Positions 42,254-51,767 of a DNA stretch of 64,000 bases are shown in pieces. Source of the DNA: Occallatibacter savannae (lineage in GTDB: Bacteria > Acidobacteriota > Terriglobia > Terriglobales > Acidobacteriaceae); the NCBI RefSeq assembly GCF_003131205.1, contig NZ_QFFY01000010.1, forward strand, positions 1 to 64,000, read 5' to 3'. Each line of letters opens with the position of its first letter. Positions within the stretch are counted from its first letter, which is position 1. A program made the position numbers and the translations under genes. A model generated the notes under the pieces. That model was not told the origin of the DNA, ran no database searches, and saw nothing but the letters and a program-made list of their open reading frames with translations.

Positions 42254-43006
42254 TTACAAGCTGTTTTCTAGGACACGCTGTTCTGCTTCGTGCATCGCCT
42301 CGTACATCTGGTCGAAACTGTCGATGGCGAACAAGACCTTCTGAAACTCGTCCACTTTTACCGGAGTGTCGAGCACCTCGTCCAATGAAAAATCATGAAC
42401 AGCGCATTTGCCTTCAACCACGTTCTGGCACTCTCCGTGCGAACTGATCAGACCGCTGCCATACACCTTCACTTCGTTGCCCTCACGAATGAGCCCAAAC
42501 TCAACCGTGTACCAGAAAAGTCTACCCAGCCGCTCCAACACCGCCTCATCCTCAATAGCGGCACAGACACGCCCGTAGTGCTGCAGAAAATCAGCGAAGA
42601 CTCTGTTCGCGTGCATCGGAACATGGCCGAAGACATCGTGGAAGATATCCGGCTCCGGTGTGTACTCGAGCGACTCGCGGCTCCGCAGCCATGTCGTTGT
42701 CGGAAATCTCCGCGCCGCCAGCATTTCAAAAAACGCCGGTGCAGGCAGAAACCCGCTCACCGGCGTGGAGTTCCACCCAGTTCGTGGCTCCAGTCGCGCA
42801 CTGATGGACGCGAGGCGCGGCAGGCGATCCCGCTGCAATCCGATGATTTGAAACCCATCGAGATAAGAGCGAGCCGCATGCTTCTCCAACTCAGGAAGCA
42901 CGCGGCCCACAAGCTCCGCCCAGACCGCATGTTGTTCGTCTGTATAGGCAGAGTAATTCTGCTCGATCAAGTAAGGAACGGCAGCAGTCAGAGTCTGTGT
43001 GATCAT
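42254..43006 (-). CDS. phhA: Phenylalanine 4-monooxygenase
   Basis: 250 residues, the bacterial monomeric form without a regulatory ACT domain. The iron site is visible in PDIFHDVFGHVPMHAN (two His) and FWYTVEFGLIRE (Glu). GWNSTPVSGFLPAPAFFEMLA is the pterin-side region. It converts phenylalanine to tyrosine with tetrahydropterin and O2, feeding the pathway below. It is 11 bases from hppD and from hmgA. Confidence 0.93.
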   Translation of the reverse strand: MITQTLTAAVPYLIEQNYSAYTDEQHAVWAELVGRVLPELEKHAARSYLDGFQIIGLQRDRLPRLASISARLEPRTGWNSTPVSGFLPAPAFFEMLAARRFPTTTWLRSRESLEYTPEPDIFHDVFGHVPMHANRVFADFLQHYGRVCAAIEDEAVLERLGRLFWYTVEFGLIREGNEVKVYGSGLISSHGECQNVVEGKCAVHDFSLDEVLDTPVKVDEFQKVLFAIDSFDQMYEAMHEAEQRVLENSL

Positions 43007-43017
43007 CGCGCCCTCCT

Positions 43018-44184
43018 CTACAGGTTGCCGCGCGCTTGCTGTTCGCGTTCAATCGCCTCAAAGAGCGCCTTGAAGTTCCCCTTGCCGAAGCTTCGGCTCC
43101 CCTTGCGCTGAATGATCTCGTAGAACAGCGTTGGCCGGTCCTCTACGGGTCGCGTAAAGATCTGCAGCATGTAACCTTCAGGGTCACGATCCACCAGGAT
43201 CCCGAGCTTTTCGAGCTCTTCAACGGGTTCGTCGATGCTGCCTACGCGGCTTTGTAGCTCCGTGTAATACGTGTGCGGCACTTGCAGGAACTCGATTCCC
43301 TGCTCGCTCAGCTTGCTGACTGTGTGCAGAATGTCATTGGTCGCAAGCGCGATGTGCTGTACACCGGGGCCGCCGTAGAACTCCAGATACTCCTCAACCT
43401 GCGATTTCTTCTTGCCCTCGGCCGGCTCATTGATCGGAAATTTCACGTAGCCATTTCCGTTTGCCATCACCTTCGACATCAGCGCCGAGTACTCCGTCGA
43501 GATGTCTTTGTCATCGAAGTGCTGGTAAAGCGAGAAGCCCATCACCTTCGAGTAGAACTGTACCCACTCATCCATCTCGTGCCAGCCCACGTTGCCCACC
43601 ATGTGGTCGATATGAAGCAGCCCGGTTGGCCTCGCCACCGGATCTTCTGCAATCGCGCGATAACCCGGCAGAAAGGATCCCGAGTAGTGCGTACGTTCAA
43701 CGAAAGTGTGGATGGTGTCTCCGTAGGTGCGAATGCTCGAAAGAACAACCTGCCCATGCTCATCATTCAGCGCATAGGGCCGCGCAACGCTGGTTGCGCC
43801 GCGGCTTGTCGTCTCTTCCCATGCTTTTCTTGCGTCGTCTACCCAAAGCGCAACAACCTTTACGCCGTCTCCGTGGCGGCCAATGTGTTCCGCAATCGCG
43901 TCGCCGCCCCGCAGCGGGGTTGTCAGAACGAACCGAACCTTGCCCTGCTGCACCACATACGAAGCGCGGTCGCGCTGACCCGTCTCCGGCCCGGCATACG
44001 CAACCAGAGACATGCCGAAAGCCGCACGGTAGAAGTAAGCGGCCTGACGAGCGTTCCCAACATAGAACTCCACATGATCCGTACCCTTCAGCGGCAAAAA
44101 GTCCTGGGCATTCGGAGTTGATTGCGTTGTCGGCTGAGAGCCTGGATCGAGGTGTGCGGGGACGGACTGCACAGTTGCGCTCAT
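43018..44184 (-). CDS. hppD: 4-Hydroxyphenylpyruvate dioxygenase
   Basis: 388 residues, two vicinal-oxygen-chelate halves. The N-terminal half begins at TDHVEFYVGNARQAAYFY. Iron ligands lie in the C-terminal half: His in LLHIDHMVGNV, His in GVQHIALATND, and Glu in LFYEIIQRKGSRSFGKGNFK (in part). It converts hydroxyphenylpyruvate to homogentisate. It is the first gene of the operon; the aminotransferase that supplies hydroxyphenylpyruvate is not in the window. The promoter region faces a divergent Lrp-type regulator. Confidence 0.95.
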   Translation of the reverse strand: MSATVQSVPAHLDPGSQPTTQSTPNAQDFLPLKGTDHVEFYVGNARQAAYFYRAAFGMSLVAYAGPETGQRDRASYVVQQGKVRFVLTTPLRGGDAIAEHIGRHGDGVKVVALWVDDARKAWEETTSRGATSVARPYALNDEHGQVVLSSIRTYGDTIHTFVERTHYSGSFLPGYRAIAEDPVARPTGLLHIDHMVGNVGWHEMDEWVQFYSKVMGFSLYQHFDDKDISTEYSALMSKVMANGNGYVKFPINEPAEGKKKSQVEEYLEFYGGPGVQHIALATNDILHTVSKLSEQGIEFLQVPHTYYTELQSRVGSIDEPVEELEKLGILVDRDPEGYMLQIFTRPVEDRPTLFYEIIQRKGSRSFGKGNFKALFEAIEREQQARGNL

Positions 44185-44312
44185 GGAGTACCTCCGGTGC
44201 CGGGAATCGGGGGAGAGCTGATCGGGGGAATTTCACTTCCCGGCTGTTGGATAAGATAGGCCCGCGTTCAGATGTCTGAACATGGCGATTCTTGGAAAAT
44301 TCGAACTCCACA

Positions 44313-44327
44313 CCTAACGCTGTTAGG
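44313..44327. promoter_or_regulatory. Palindromic operator candidate between hppD and lrp-like gene
   Basis: CCTAACGCTGTTAGG: perfect 6-bp arms around GCT. It lies 129 bases before the hppD start and 36 before the regulator start. Its 15-bp dyad is of the size bound by Lrp/AsnC dimers, so it is a good candidate site for the adjacent regulator to control both genes. Confidence 0.6.
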
Positions 44328-44362
44328 CGTAATATGGGGTGCAGATTAAGGATTCCTGCCCT

Positions 44363-44863
44363 ATGGCGCACAAGACCACCCCGAGCCGAATCGATCTCGA
44401 TCCCATTGCGTGGAAGATCATCGAATCTCTGCAGCAGAACGCGCGCATCTCCTTCGCAGAGCTCGGCCGAAAGATTGGCCTGTCCACCCCAGCCGTTGCT
44501 GAGAGGGTGCACCGCCTTGAAGAAGCCGGCGTCATCACCGGGTACCACGCCTCTCTCGACAGCGCCAGACTTGGAGTTCCGATCCGCGTCGTCGTCAGGC
44601 TTACGATTCCCGGAGGTGAGTTGCAGATCACGCGCACCGTCGCGGCTCTCAAAGAACTCAGCGAAATCAGTCGCTGTCACCGCATCACGGGTTCGGAGTC
44701 GTTCATCATCGAAGCCGACGTGGTCTCAATACGCCATCTGGAGACGCTCATCGATAGACTCTCGGCGCTTGGCGCAACATCAACGTCGACCGTCCTCTCC
44801 TCTCCAGTCGAACGCCGAGATTACCAGGCGAAGCAGATCGAGGCTTTCGGCAAGTACATGTGA
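44363..44863 (+). CDS. Lrp/AsnC-family transcriptional regulator
   Basis: 166 residues from ATG 44363, which has AAGGA 10 bases upstream; a GTG at 44339 would add 8 residues. The N-terminal helix-turn-helix is clear (ISFAELGRKIGLSTPAVAERVHRLEEAGVITGY, in the 35-65 region) and the C-terminal RAM domain contains VAALKELSEISRCHRITGSE (in part). Such regulators sense amino acids. Divergent placement next to the Phe/Tyr operon with a palindrome between suggests it controls that operon. Its stop is 1 base before the next gene. Confidence 0.9.
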   Translation: MAHKTTPSRIDLDPIAWKIIESLQQNARISFAELGRKIGLSTPAVAERVHRLEEAGVITGYHASLDSARLGVPIRVVVRLTIPGGELQITRTVAALKELSEISRCHRITGSESFIIEADVVSIRHLETLIDRLSALGATSTSTVLSSPVERRDYQAKQIEAFGKYM

Positions 44864-44864
44864 C

Positions 44865-45410
44865 ATGCGTCTCTTCGTCGGAATCCCGCTGCCTGCTGAA
44901 TTGCTCGACTCGCTGGATGCTCTTGTGCGACGCCTTCGGGCGGACAAAGACGGCCTGCGCTGGAGCTCACCAGACACCTGGCACATCACCCTCCAGTTTC
45001 TCGGTGAGACTACGCCTGAAAAGTTCGAGTGCTTGACGGCTTGCCTTGCCCAGATTCGCGCGGTTCCTGTTCCCATCCGCCTAGACAACACTGGCGTTTT
45101 CGCGAAGGCCGGCGTCTTTTGGGCCGGGGTGACGGTCTCTCCAGAATTGCGCCTTCTCCACAAAGCCGTTTGTGTCGCGACTGCAAGCTGCGGTGTTCAA
45201 TCGGATGACCGGCCCTACCGTCCGCACGTCACCTTGGCGCGGGCGAAAAGCGGATCCGCATCCGTCCTGCGCAACCTGCAGCACAAGTCATCAAAGACCG
45301 CCAAACTTCCAGGCTTCATTGCAACCGAATTCTTCCTCTACGAATCCCGCCTTGGCCAGGGCGGTGCAAAGCACGAGGTGAGGCAGAGATTTCCGCTTGC
45401 CCCGCTCTGA
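44865..45410 (+). CDS. thpR: RNA 2',3'-cyclic phosphodiesterase
   Basis: 181 residues. The two HxT catalytic motifs are WHITLQFLGE and RPHVTLAR, 80 or so residues apart, within the LigT/2H phosphoesterase fold beginning MRLFVGIPLP. Members open 2',3'-cyclic phosphates and were first described as 2'-5' RNA ligases. It starts 1 base after the regulator stop, so the two genes are probably transcribed together; I see no functional link. The frame is open upstream but overlaps the regulator. Confidence 0.9.
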   Translation: MRLFVGIPLPAELLDSLDALVRRLRADKDGLRWSSPDTWHITLQFLGETTPEKFECLTACLAQIRAVPVPIRLDNTGVFAKAGVFWAGVTVSPELRLLHKAVCVATASCGVQSDDRPYRPHVTLARAKSGSASVLRNLQHKSSKTAKLPGFIATEFFLYESRLGQGGAKHEVRQRFPLAPL

Positions 45411-45500
45411 GCAGGCTCGAGCCGTTTGTCCCGCCGGCTGCGCGGAACTATGATGATCGCTTATGCAAGAACGAGTACGGCCCTGTGCTGAGGTAATGGC

Positions 45501-46934
45501 ATGAGCATGGCGCCTTCACCGCAGGACTCAAAATCCCAGCTGCGCAAAACCATGGGCTTCTGGGATGTGCTGCTGTTCAACATAGCTACCGTGCTCGGCC
45601 CAAGATGGATCGCCGCAGCGGGACATAACGGCACATCCTCCATCAGCCTGTGGGTCATCGCCGCACTGTTCTTTTTCGTTCCGGGCGCTCTCGTCATCAA
45701 CGAGCTCTCCTCGCGCTTCCCGCAGGAGGGCGGCCTTTACGCATGGTCAAAGGAAGCATTCGGCGACTTCCATGGCTTCATCGCGGGCTGGACCTACTGG
45801 ATCTACACCGTCTTCTACTTTCCCGGCCTCCTCCTCGCTAGCGCCTCCATGGCCGCGTACGTCATAGGCGCAAGGGGAGCGTCACTGGCGCAAGATCGTG
45901 CATTTCTCCTCACCGTCTCGTTAGGGCTGTTGGTGGTCGCGGTCGTTCTCAACATTGTCGGTTTGAACATTGGCAAATGGCTGCAGAATGCCGGCGGCGT
46001 GGGCACTTACGTGCCGCTCGTCATCCTCGCTCTGGTTGCTGCAATCGTCGTATACCGTCACGGATCGGCCACGCACTTCACGCTTCGCAACATGATGCCC
46101 GCGTTCGATTTCGGAACCGTAAGTTTCTGGTCGAACATCGCGTTCGCCTTTACGGGACTCGAGCTTGTCTCAGCAATGAGCGAAGAAGTCCGCGATCCCC
46201 ACAAAACCCTGCCTCGCGCGGTGTTTGGCGCAGGAGCTCTGATCGCCCTGATGTACATCGCCGGGACCTTTGCCGTACTCGGATTGATGCCCGCGCAGAG
46301 TGTCGACCCCCAGAGCGGAGTATTCAGCGCAATCACGATTGGATCCTCGGCCCTCGGTATCGCTTTCGTCGGAATGCTCGCGGCTATTCTGGTCACCGTC
46401 GGCAATGCTGGCGGCGTGGGCAGCACCGTGGCCGGTATCGCGCGTGTGCCGTTCGTCGTTGGCATCGATCGTTACCTGCCGGCAGCCTTCGGCAAAATTC
46501 ATCCCAGATGGAAGACACCGCACATTTCGATTCTTGTTCAGGCAACGCTCTCCGGAATCATCCTGGTCCTCAGTCAGATCCAGTCAAAGAGCGTGATGAC
46601 GGGATATCAGCTGGTGGTGAGCGCTGCCATCATTCTTTACTTCATTCCGTTCCTCTATATGTTTGCCGCGGTCATTAAGCTCGCCTCTCGCATGGATCGA
46701 AGCACCAATGAGCACGCAGTCCTCGTACCAGGCGGAAAAATGGGAGTGTGGATATGCGGGACCCTCGGGTTTTTAGTGGTGCTGCTCGGTATCGCCCTCT
46801 CCTTTGTGCCGCCGGGCGAGACGGTCGGGACTTTGAGCTACGAACTTCAGCTGATTCTCGGTACCGGAGTGTCGGTTCTCATTGGACTGGTCCTCTACTG
46901 GCGCGGCGCCCGCTCGAAGTCTGCGCAGAAATAG
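45501..46934 (+). CDS. APC-family amino acid permease
   Basis: 477 residues with about 12 membrane helices. The first begins TMGFWDVLLFNIATVLGPRW; LSSRFPQEGGLYAWSKEAFG is the usual loop after helix 2, and FTGLELVSAMSEEVRDPHKT is the helix 6 substrate-site region. It is of the glutamate/GABA antiporter-like branch of the superfamily, substrate unknown. It is encoded after the Lrp-type regulator and thpR with a 90-base gap, so uptake of an aromatic or branched-chain amino acid is possible but unproven. Confidence 0.85.
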   Translation: MSMAPSPQDSKSQLRKTMGFWDVLLFNIATVLGPRWIAAAGHNGTSSISLWVIAALFFFVPGALVINELSSRFPQEGGLYAWSKEAFGDFHGFIAGWTYWIYTVFYFPGLLLASASMAAYVIGARGASLAQDRAFLLTVSLGLLVVAVVLNIVGLNIGKWLQNAGGVGTYVPLVILALVAAIVVYRHGSATHFTLRNMMPAFDFGTVSFWSNIAFAFTGLELVSAMSEEVRDPHKTLPRAVFGAGALIALMYIAGTFAVLGLMPAQSVDPQSGVFSAITIGSSALGIAFVGMLAAILVTVGNAGGVGSTVAGIARVPFVVGIDRYLPAAFGKIHPRWKTPHISILVQATLSGIILVLSQIQSKSVMTGYQLVVSAAIILYFIPFLYMFAAVIKLASRMDRSTNEHAVLVPGGKMGVWICGTLGFLVVLLGIALSFVPPGETVGTLSYELQLILGTGVSVLIGLVLYWRGARSKSAQK

Positions 46935-47018
46935 TTCCTCATTCAAGGAACGCGAGTGACCGTCTGGACGGACCTACCATCCAAGGTGCTATAGTCTGCG
47001 AGTTTGCGTGAGACAGGA

Positions 47019-48752
47019 ATGGCCGAAAGCCCGAAGCTTCAAAACAGCATCGAGTCGAGCTTTGATCCCAACTCTCCCCGTGCCAAGACCAACCGCACAG
47101 CGCTCGTCGAATTACTGAAGCAGATTCGCGCGCAGGAGGAGACGATACGCCAGGGAGGCGGCCCCAAGGCTGCCGCGGCGCAGCACGCCAAGAAACGACT
47201 GACAGTTCGCGAGCGACTCGATCTGCTGCTCGACAAAGGTAGTCGCTTCCTCGAACTCGGGTTGTGGGCCGCTTACGAAATGTATGGCGAGTACGGCGGC
47301 GCACCAGGAGCCGGTGTGGTTACCGGACTGGCACGCGTCTCCGGTCGTCTGTGCATGATCATCGCCAACGATGCAACAGTGAAAGCTGGTGCATTCTTCC
47401 CCATGACCGCGAAGAAAGTGCTCCGGGCCCAGAACATTGCGCTGGAGAACCGCATCCCCACGCTTTACCTTGTCGACTCGGCTGGCGTCTTCCTCCCCTT
47501 GCAGGAAGACGTCTTTCCCGACACCGACGACTTTGGCCGTGTCTTCCGCAACAACGCCGTCATGAGCTCGCTCGGCATCCCGCAGATCACCGCCATCATG
47601 GGCATGTGCGTCGCTGGCGGCGCTTACCTCCCCGTCATGACCGATACCGTCCTCATGACCGAAGGCTCCGGCCTTTTTCTCGCCGGACCATCCCTCGTCC
47701 AGGCGGCCATCGGCCAGAAGACCGATCCCGAAGAGTTGGGAGGCGCTGCAATGCATGCTGAAGTCTCCGGCACCGTGGACTTCAAGGAGCCCGACGACCA
47801 TCACTGCATCGCGCGCATGCGTTCGCTGGTCGACAAGTTCGGCACGCGTACCGCGGCAAGTCCTTCGGCAGATCGATTTAGCCGCACTACATACGACTCG
47901 AAACACGACGCTCCGAAGTTTGGATTCGAAGAACTCTACGGGCTCCTGAACCCTGCGCCGGGCTCCAGCAATGTCTACGACATGCACGAGGTAATCGCGC
48001 GCATCGTGGACCGCAGTGAATTCGACGAATACAAAGAAGAGTTCGGCCGAACCGTCCTCTGCGGTTATGCTCGCATCGGGGGCTACGCAGTCGGCATCGT
48101 TGCCAACCAGAAAACGAATCAGAATCAGGTCGTCGCCATGGGACCCTCCGCCGGCGCGAAGCGAATCGAAGTGGGTGGCGTCATATACACCGAGGGCGCG
48201 CAGAAAGCTGCCCGCTTCATCATGGATTGCAATCAGAACCTGGTCCCGCTGATTTTCCTGCATGACGTCAACGGCTTCATGGTAGGCAAAGACGCCGAGT
48301 GGTCCGGCATCATTCGCGCCGGCGCAAAAATGGTCTCCGCCGTCAGCACCAGCGTCGTACCCAAGATCGCGGTCATCATCGGAGGCAGCTTCGGCGCCGG
48401 CCATTACGCAATGTGCGGCAAAGCCTACGATCCCCGCTTCCTCTTCGCGTGGCCTACCGCGCGCTACGCCGTGATGAGCGGCGCATCCGCGGCCGGAACT
48501 CTCGCAGAGGTTCGCGCGAAGCAGGTGGAGCGTGGCGGCAAGGTCCTCTCGGAGGCCGATCGCGCCGCGCTTTACGACGAGATCAAATCAACTTACGACG
48601 CCCAGGCCGATCCGCGGTATGGTGCTGCGCGTCTATGGATTGATGCAATCATTGACCCAGCCGATACGCGCGAGGTTCTGATTAACGCTCTGGAGGCATG
48701 CGCAATGAATCCAGAAGTTCCCAGGTTTAATCCCGGAGTTCTGCAAACGTAG
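47019..48752 (+). CDS. Acyl-CoA carboxylase, carboxyltransferase (beta) subunit
   Basis: 577 residues from ATG 47019; a TTG at 47004 is in frame. Neither has a strong ribosome site. Crotonase-fold carboxyltransferase: LTVRERLDLLLDKGSRFLEL, GGAPGAGVVTG, PTLYLVDSAGVFLPLQ, GMCVAGGAYLPVMTD, then IFLHDVNGFMVGKDAEWSGI and GGSFGAGHYAMCGKAYDPRF. It resembles methylcrotonyl-CoA carboxylase beta, fitting the HMG-CoA lyase and hydratase nearby. No biotin carboxylase or biotin carrier gene is in the window, so the partner subunit must be encoded elsewhere. Confidence 0.85.
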   Translation: MAESPKLQNSIESSFDPNSPRAKTNRTALVELLKQIRAQEETIRQGGGPKAAAAQHAKKRLTVRERLDLLLDKGSRFLELGLWAAYEMYGEYGGAPGAGVVTGLARVSGRLCMIIANDATVKAGAFFPMTAKKVLRAQNIALENRIPTLYLVDSAGVFLPLQEDVFPDTDDFGRVFRNNAVMSSLGIPQITAIMGMCVAGGAYLPVMTDTVLMTEGSGLFLAGPSLVQAAIGQKTDPEELGGAAMHAEVSGTVDFKEPDDHHCIARMRSLVDKFGTRTAASPSADRFSRTTYDSKHDAPKFGFEELYGLLNPAPGSSNVYDMHEVIARIVDRSEFDEYKEEFGRTVLCGYARIGGYAVGIVANQKTNQNQVVAMGPSAGAKRIEVGGVIYTEGAQKAARFIMDCNQNLVPLIFLHDVNGFMVGKDAEWSGIIRAGAKMVSAVSTSVVPKIAVIIGGSFGAGHYAMCGKAYDPRFLFAWPTARYAVMSGASAAGTLAEVRAKQVERGGKVLSEADRAALYDEIKSTYDAQADPRYGAARLWIDAIIDPADTREVLINALEACAMNPEVPRFNPGVLQT

Positions 48753-48858
48753 TACGCCGGCCATCATCTGCCATCGATTCAGATCACGGCATCTTATCCA
48801 GTCAGCAACGCGGCTGGCGTCGATTCCCTAAGTCCCCCATCGCCGAAGAGGAGCCAAT

Positions 48859-50049
48859 ATGAGCCTTGAGCTCGAAACAACCGAAAGCCTGTACCCCTTC
48901 GTTCTCACCGAGGAACAGGAGCAACTCCGCCGGGAAATCCGCGACTTCGCCGCGCGCGAGATCGCGCCGAACGTGATGAAGTGGGACGAAGCCAGTGAGT
49001 TTCCGCTGGACGTCGTCAAAAAGCTCGGGCAGATGGGACTACTCGGCGTCATCTTTCCGCCGGACCTCAACGGCTCCGGTCTCGGCTACGTCGATTATGT
49101 GCTCGCCATCGAGGAACTCGCCGCGATCGACGGCTCCATCGGAATCATCGTCGCCGCGCACAATTCTCTCTGCACCAACCATATCTTCATCGCCGGCAAC
49201 GATGCGCAGCGCAAGAAGTACGTCTCCAAACTCGCCGCCGGAGAGTGGATTGGCGCGTGGGGTCTGACCGAGCCCGGCGCCGGCTCCGACGCCAGCAACT
49301 CTCGCACCACCGCTGTCAAGAAAGGCGACCGTTACGTCCTCAATGGCACCAAGACATTCATCACCAACGGTCACTACGCCGACTGCGCCGTTGTCATCGC
49401 ATCCACCGATAAGAGCAAGGGAACTCACGGCCTCTCCGCCTTCATCGTCGAGAAGGGAACCAAAGGCTTCCGCGCCGGCAAGAAGGAAAACAAGCTCGGC
49501 CTTCGCGCTAGCGACACGAGCGAGCTCATCTTCGAAGACTGCGAGATCCCCGCGGAAAACCTCGTCGGAGCAGAAGGCGAGGGCTTCGTTGACGCCATGC
49601 GCGTTCTCGATGGCGGCCGCATCTCCATCGCCGCACTCGCCCTCGGCATCGGCCGTGGTGCTTTGGACGCTGCACTGAAGTACGTGAAGGAGCGCCGTCA
49701 GTTCGGCAAAAGCATCGCTGAGTTTCAGGGCATTCAGTGGAAGCTCGCCGATATGGCCACCGAACTCGACGCCGCCCGTCTCCTCACCCAGCGCGCCGCC
49801 GTCCTCAAAGACTCCGGCCGCAAAGTCACGCGCGAGTCGTCGATGGCCAAGCTCTTCGCCAGCGAAGTAGCCGTCCGCATCTGCGACGACGCAGTTCAGC
49901 TCTTCGGCGGTTACGGCTTTATCAAGGACTATCCCGCCGAGAAGTATTATCGAGACGTGAAGCTGTGCACCATCGGCGAAGGCACCAGCGAAATCCAGCG
50001 CATGGTGATCGCCCGCGAGATTCTAAAAGTGCATCCGTCTCGCGGGTAG
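48859..50049 (+). CDS. Acyl-CoA dehydrogenase
   Basis: 396 residues. FAD and substrate motifs: WIGAWGLTEPGAGSDASNSR, TFITNGHYAD, RRQFGKSIAEFQGIQWKLAD, QLFGGYGFIKDYPAEKYYRD and IGEGTSEIQR. The catalytic base Glu is in GEGT, the standard place for short- and medium-chain enzymes. True isovaleryl-CoA dehydrogenases have it elsewhere and carry GAGT here, so despite the leucine-like context this is more likely a short-chain or 2-methyl-branched acyl-CoA enzyme. It is 106 bases after the carboxylase gene and 15 before the lyase gene. Confidence 0.88.
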   Translation: MSLELETTESLYPFVLTEEQEQLRREIRDFAAREIAPNVMKWDEASEFPLDVVKKLGQMGLLGVIFPPDLNGSGLGYVDYVLAIEELAAIDGSIGIIVAAHNSLCTNHIFIAGNDAQRKKYVSKLAAGEWIGAWGLTEPGAGSDASNSRTTAVKKGDRYVLNGTKTFITNGHYADCAVVIASTDKSKGTHGLSAFIVEKGTKGFRAGKKENKLGLRASDTSELIFEDCEIPAENLVGAEGEGFVDAMRVLDGGRISIAALALGIGRGALDAALKYVKERRQFGKSIAEFQGIQWKLADMATELDAARLLTQRAAVLKDSGRKVTRESSMAKLFASEVAVRICDDAVQLFGGYGFIKDYPAEKYYRDVKLCTIGEGTSEIQRMVIAREILKVHPSRG

Positions 50050-50064
50050 AGGCAATTGGATCGC

Positions 50065-50937
50065 ATGACGAACGCAGTCAAAATCATCGAGTGCCCGCGC
50101 GACGCCTGGCAGGGATTGCCCAATCAGATCTCTCCTGAGGTCAAGGAGGACTATCTGCGCAAGCTCATCGAAGCTGGATTCAAGCACATCGATGCCGTCA
50201 GCTTTGTCTCCCCGGCAGCCGTGCCGCAAATGGCGGACTCCGAGCAGGTCCTCTCGCACCTCTCCCTTCCTTCAGACGTCGAGATCGTCGGTATCGTCGT
50301 CAATGAGAAGGGCGCCCAGCGCGCATTGGTCAATGATGCGGTCACGACTCTCGGTTTCCCATACTCGATTTCTGCCGAGTTCCTCCGCCGCAACCAGCAC
50401 CAGACCCTCGAGCAGGCGCTCGACACCTTACAGGCAATCTACTCGCTCGCCGAAGGACAAGGCCGCAACGTGGTCGCCTACGTCTCCATGGCCTTCGGCA
50501 ATCCCTACAACGACCCGTGGCACATCGACGAACTCCTGGATGCCTGCGACCTGATCGCCGAGTGCGGCGTTTCGCAGATCTCGCTCGCGGATACCGTGGG
50601 CCTCGCAAAGCCTGATCAGATCCAATACGTCCTCTCTAGGGTCATCAGCGAGTATCAGGGCATCGAAATCGGCGCTCATCTCCACGCCCGCCCCGATGCA
50701 GCCGCAGAACGCGTACGCGCGGCATATGAAGCTGGATGCCGCCGCTTTGACTCCGCCATCGGCGGTCTCGGCGGATGTCCTTTCGCGCAGGACATCCTCG
50801 TCGGCAATCTCCCAACAGAGATTCTTGTCGAAGAACTAGGGCGATGCGGCGCGGCAGTGCCCGATCTCCGCGGAATTGACGACCTGGTGGCCGCCAGCTG
50901 CGAAATTTCAACTCGTTTCGGAGCTCCCGTTCAGTAG
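50065..50937 (+). CDS. mvaB: Hydroxymethylglutaryl-CoA lyase
   Basis: 290 residues from ATG 50065; a TTG at 50056 is the alternative. The conserved start IIECPRDAWQGL keeps Arg, Asp and Gln of the RDxxQ metal/substrate motif, where the usual form is RDGLQNE. The signature loop GGLGGCPFA holds the catalytic Cys; metal His residues are in GAHLHARP. It cleaves HMG-CoA to acetyl-CoA and acetoacetate, the end of leucine breakdown. The RDAWQ variant is slightly atypical, so a related acyl-CoA lyase is a small possibility. Confidence 0.86.
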   Translation: MTNAVKIIECPRDAWQGLPNQISPEVKEDYLRKLIEAGFKHIDAVSFVSPAAVPQMADSEQVLSHLSLPSDVEIVGIVVNEKGAQRALVNDAVTTLGFPYSISAEFLRRNQHQTLEQALDTLQAIYSLAEGQGRNVVAYVSMAFGNPYNDPWHIDELLDACDLIAECGVSQISLADTVGLAKPDQIQYVLSRVISEYQGIEIGAHLHARPDAAAERVRAAYEAGCRRFDSAIGGLGGCPFAQDILVGNLPTEILVEELGRCGAAVPDLRGIDDLVAASCEISTRFGAPVQ

Positions 50938-50975
50938 CATCAATAGTCGATCCACCTGCGCAACCGGAGGAGACC

Positions 50976-51764
50976 GTGAGCTACAAGACAATCCTGATCG
51001 ACGACAATCCTCCGATCCGTACCATTACTCTGAATCGCCCCGAACGCCGGAACGCAATGACTGCGGAAATGCAGACGGAGCTGATCGAAGCATTCGAGCA
51101 GATCTCCGCAGGCCCAACGCGCGTTCTCATTCTTGCCGGCGTCGGCGAAGCATTCTGTTCGGGCCTGGATCTCTCTGAGCTTCAGGCAATGCACAGCAAG
51201 ACACCCGCGGATCATCGCGCTGACGCCGAACGCATCGCCCGGCTGTTCATCACGCTCAGAGAGCTTCCCATCCCGACGATCGCCGCCGTCCACGGCCCCG
51301 CCATCGCCGGTGGAACGGGCCTGGCGATGAATTGCGATTTCACCCTCGCCACGCCGCCCTCAAAATTTGGCTTTACCGAGGTCCGCATCGGCTTCGTTCC
51401 TGCGCTCGTCTCAGCATTTCTTTCGTTGCAAGTCGGGGAAAAGCGCGCCCGCGATCTTCTCCTCACCGGTCGCCTCTTCGACGCCGCAGAAGCGCACCAG
51501 CTCGGCCTTGTGAACGAGGTCGTTGCGCACGCCGAATTGATGACCCGCGCCCAATCCCTGGCCCAAACACTCCTTGCCAATAGCCCGGAATCGCTGAGTG
51601 CAACCAAACGGTTGCTGGTGGAGCAAAGCCGCTCATGGCTGGACGCCGCTGTGGCTGCTGCCCTGGAGGCGAACGTTGCATCCCGCGAAACGTCCGACTT
51701 CCGCGAGGGGATTGCCGCATTTCTGGAGAAGAGAAAACCGGTCTGGAGTAAGACCCACCCCTGA
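50976..51764 (+). CDS. Enoyl-CoA hydratase/isomerase (methylglutaconyl-CoA hydratase-like)
   Basis: 262 residues; GTG start with CGGAGGAG 5 bases upstream. Crotonase motifs: ITLNRPERRNAM, CSGLDLSEL for the first oxyanion strand, AVHGPAIAGGTGLAMNCDF for the second, and FTEVRIGFVPALVS, where a Glu sits at a position that can act in catalysis. Given the lyase and carboxylase beside it, hydration of 3-methylglutaconyl-CoA is the likely reaction. It ends 4 bases from the convergent CoA-transferase gene. Confidence 0.85.
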   Translation: MSYKTILIDDNPPIRTITLNRPERRNAMTAEMQTELIEAFEQISAGPTRVLILAGVGEAFCSGLDLSELQAMHSKTPADHRADAERIARLFITLRELPIPTIAAVHGPAIAGGTGLAMNCDFTLATPPSKFGFTEVRIGFVPALVSAFLSLQVGEKRARDLLLTGRLFDAAEAHQLGLVNEVVAHAELMTRAQSLAQTLLANSPESLSATKRLLVEQSRSWLDAAVAAALEANVASRETSDFREGIAAFLEKRKPVWSKTHP

Positions 51765-51767
51765 TCG

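Noticed and set aside
47112..48404. Long minus-strand frame opposite the carboxylase gene
   Set aside because: It is His/Asp/Ala-rich antisense of a well-identified coding sequence, a codon-bias artefact. The same applies to 4566-5360 and 54018-54728.
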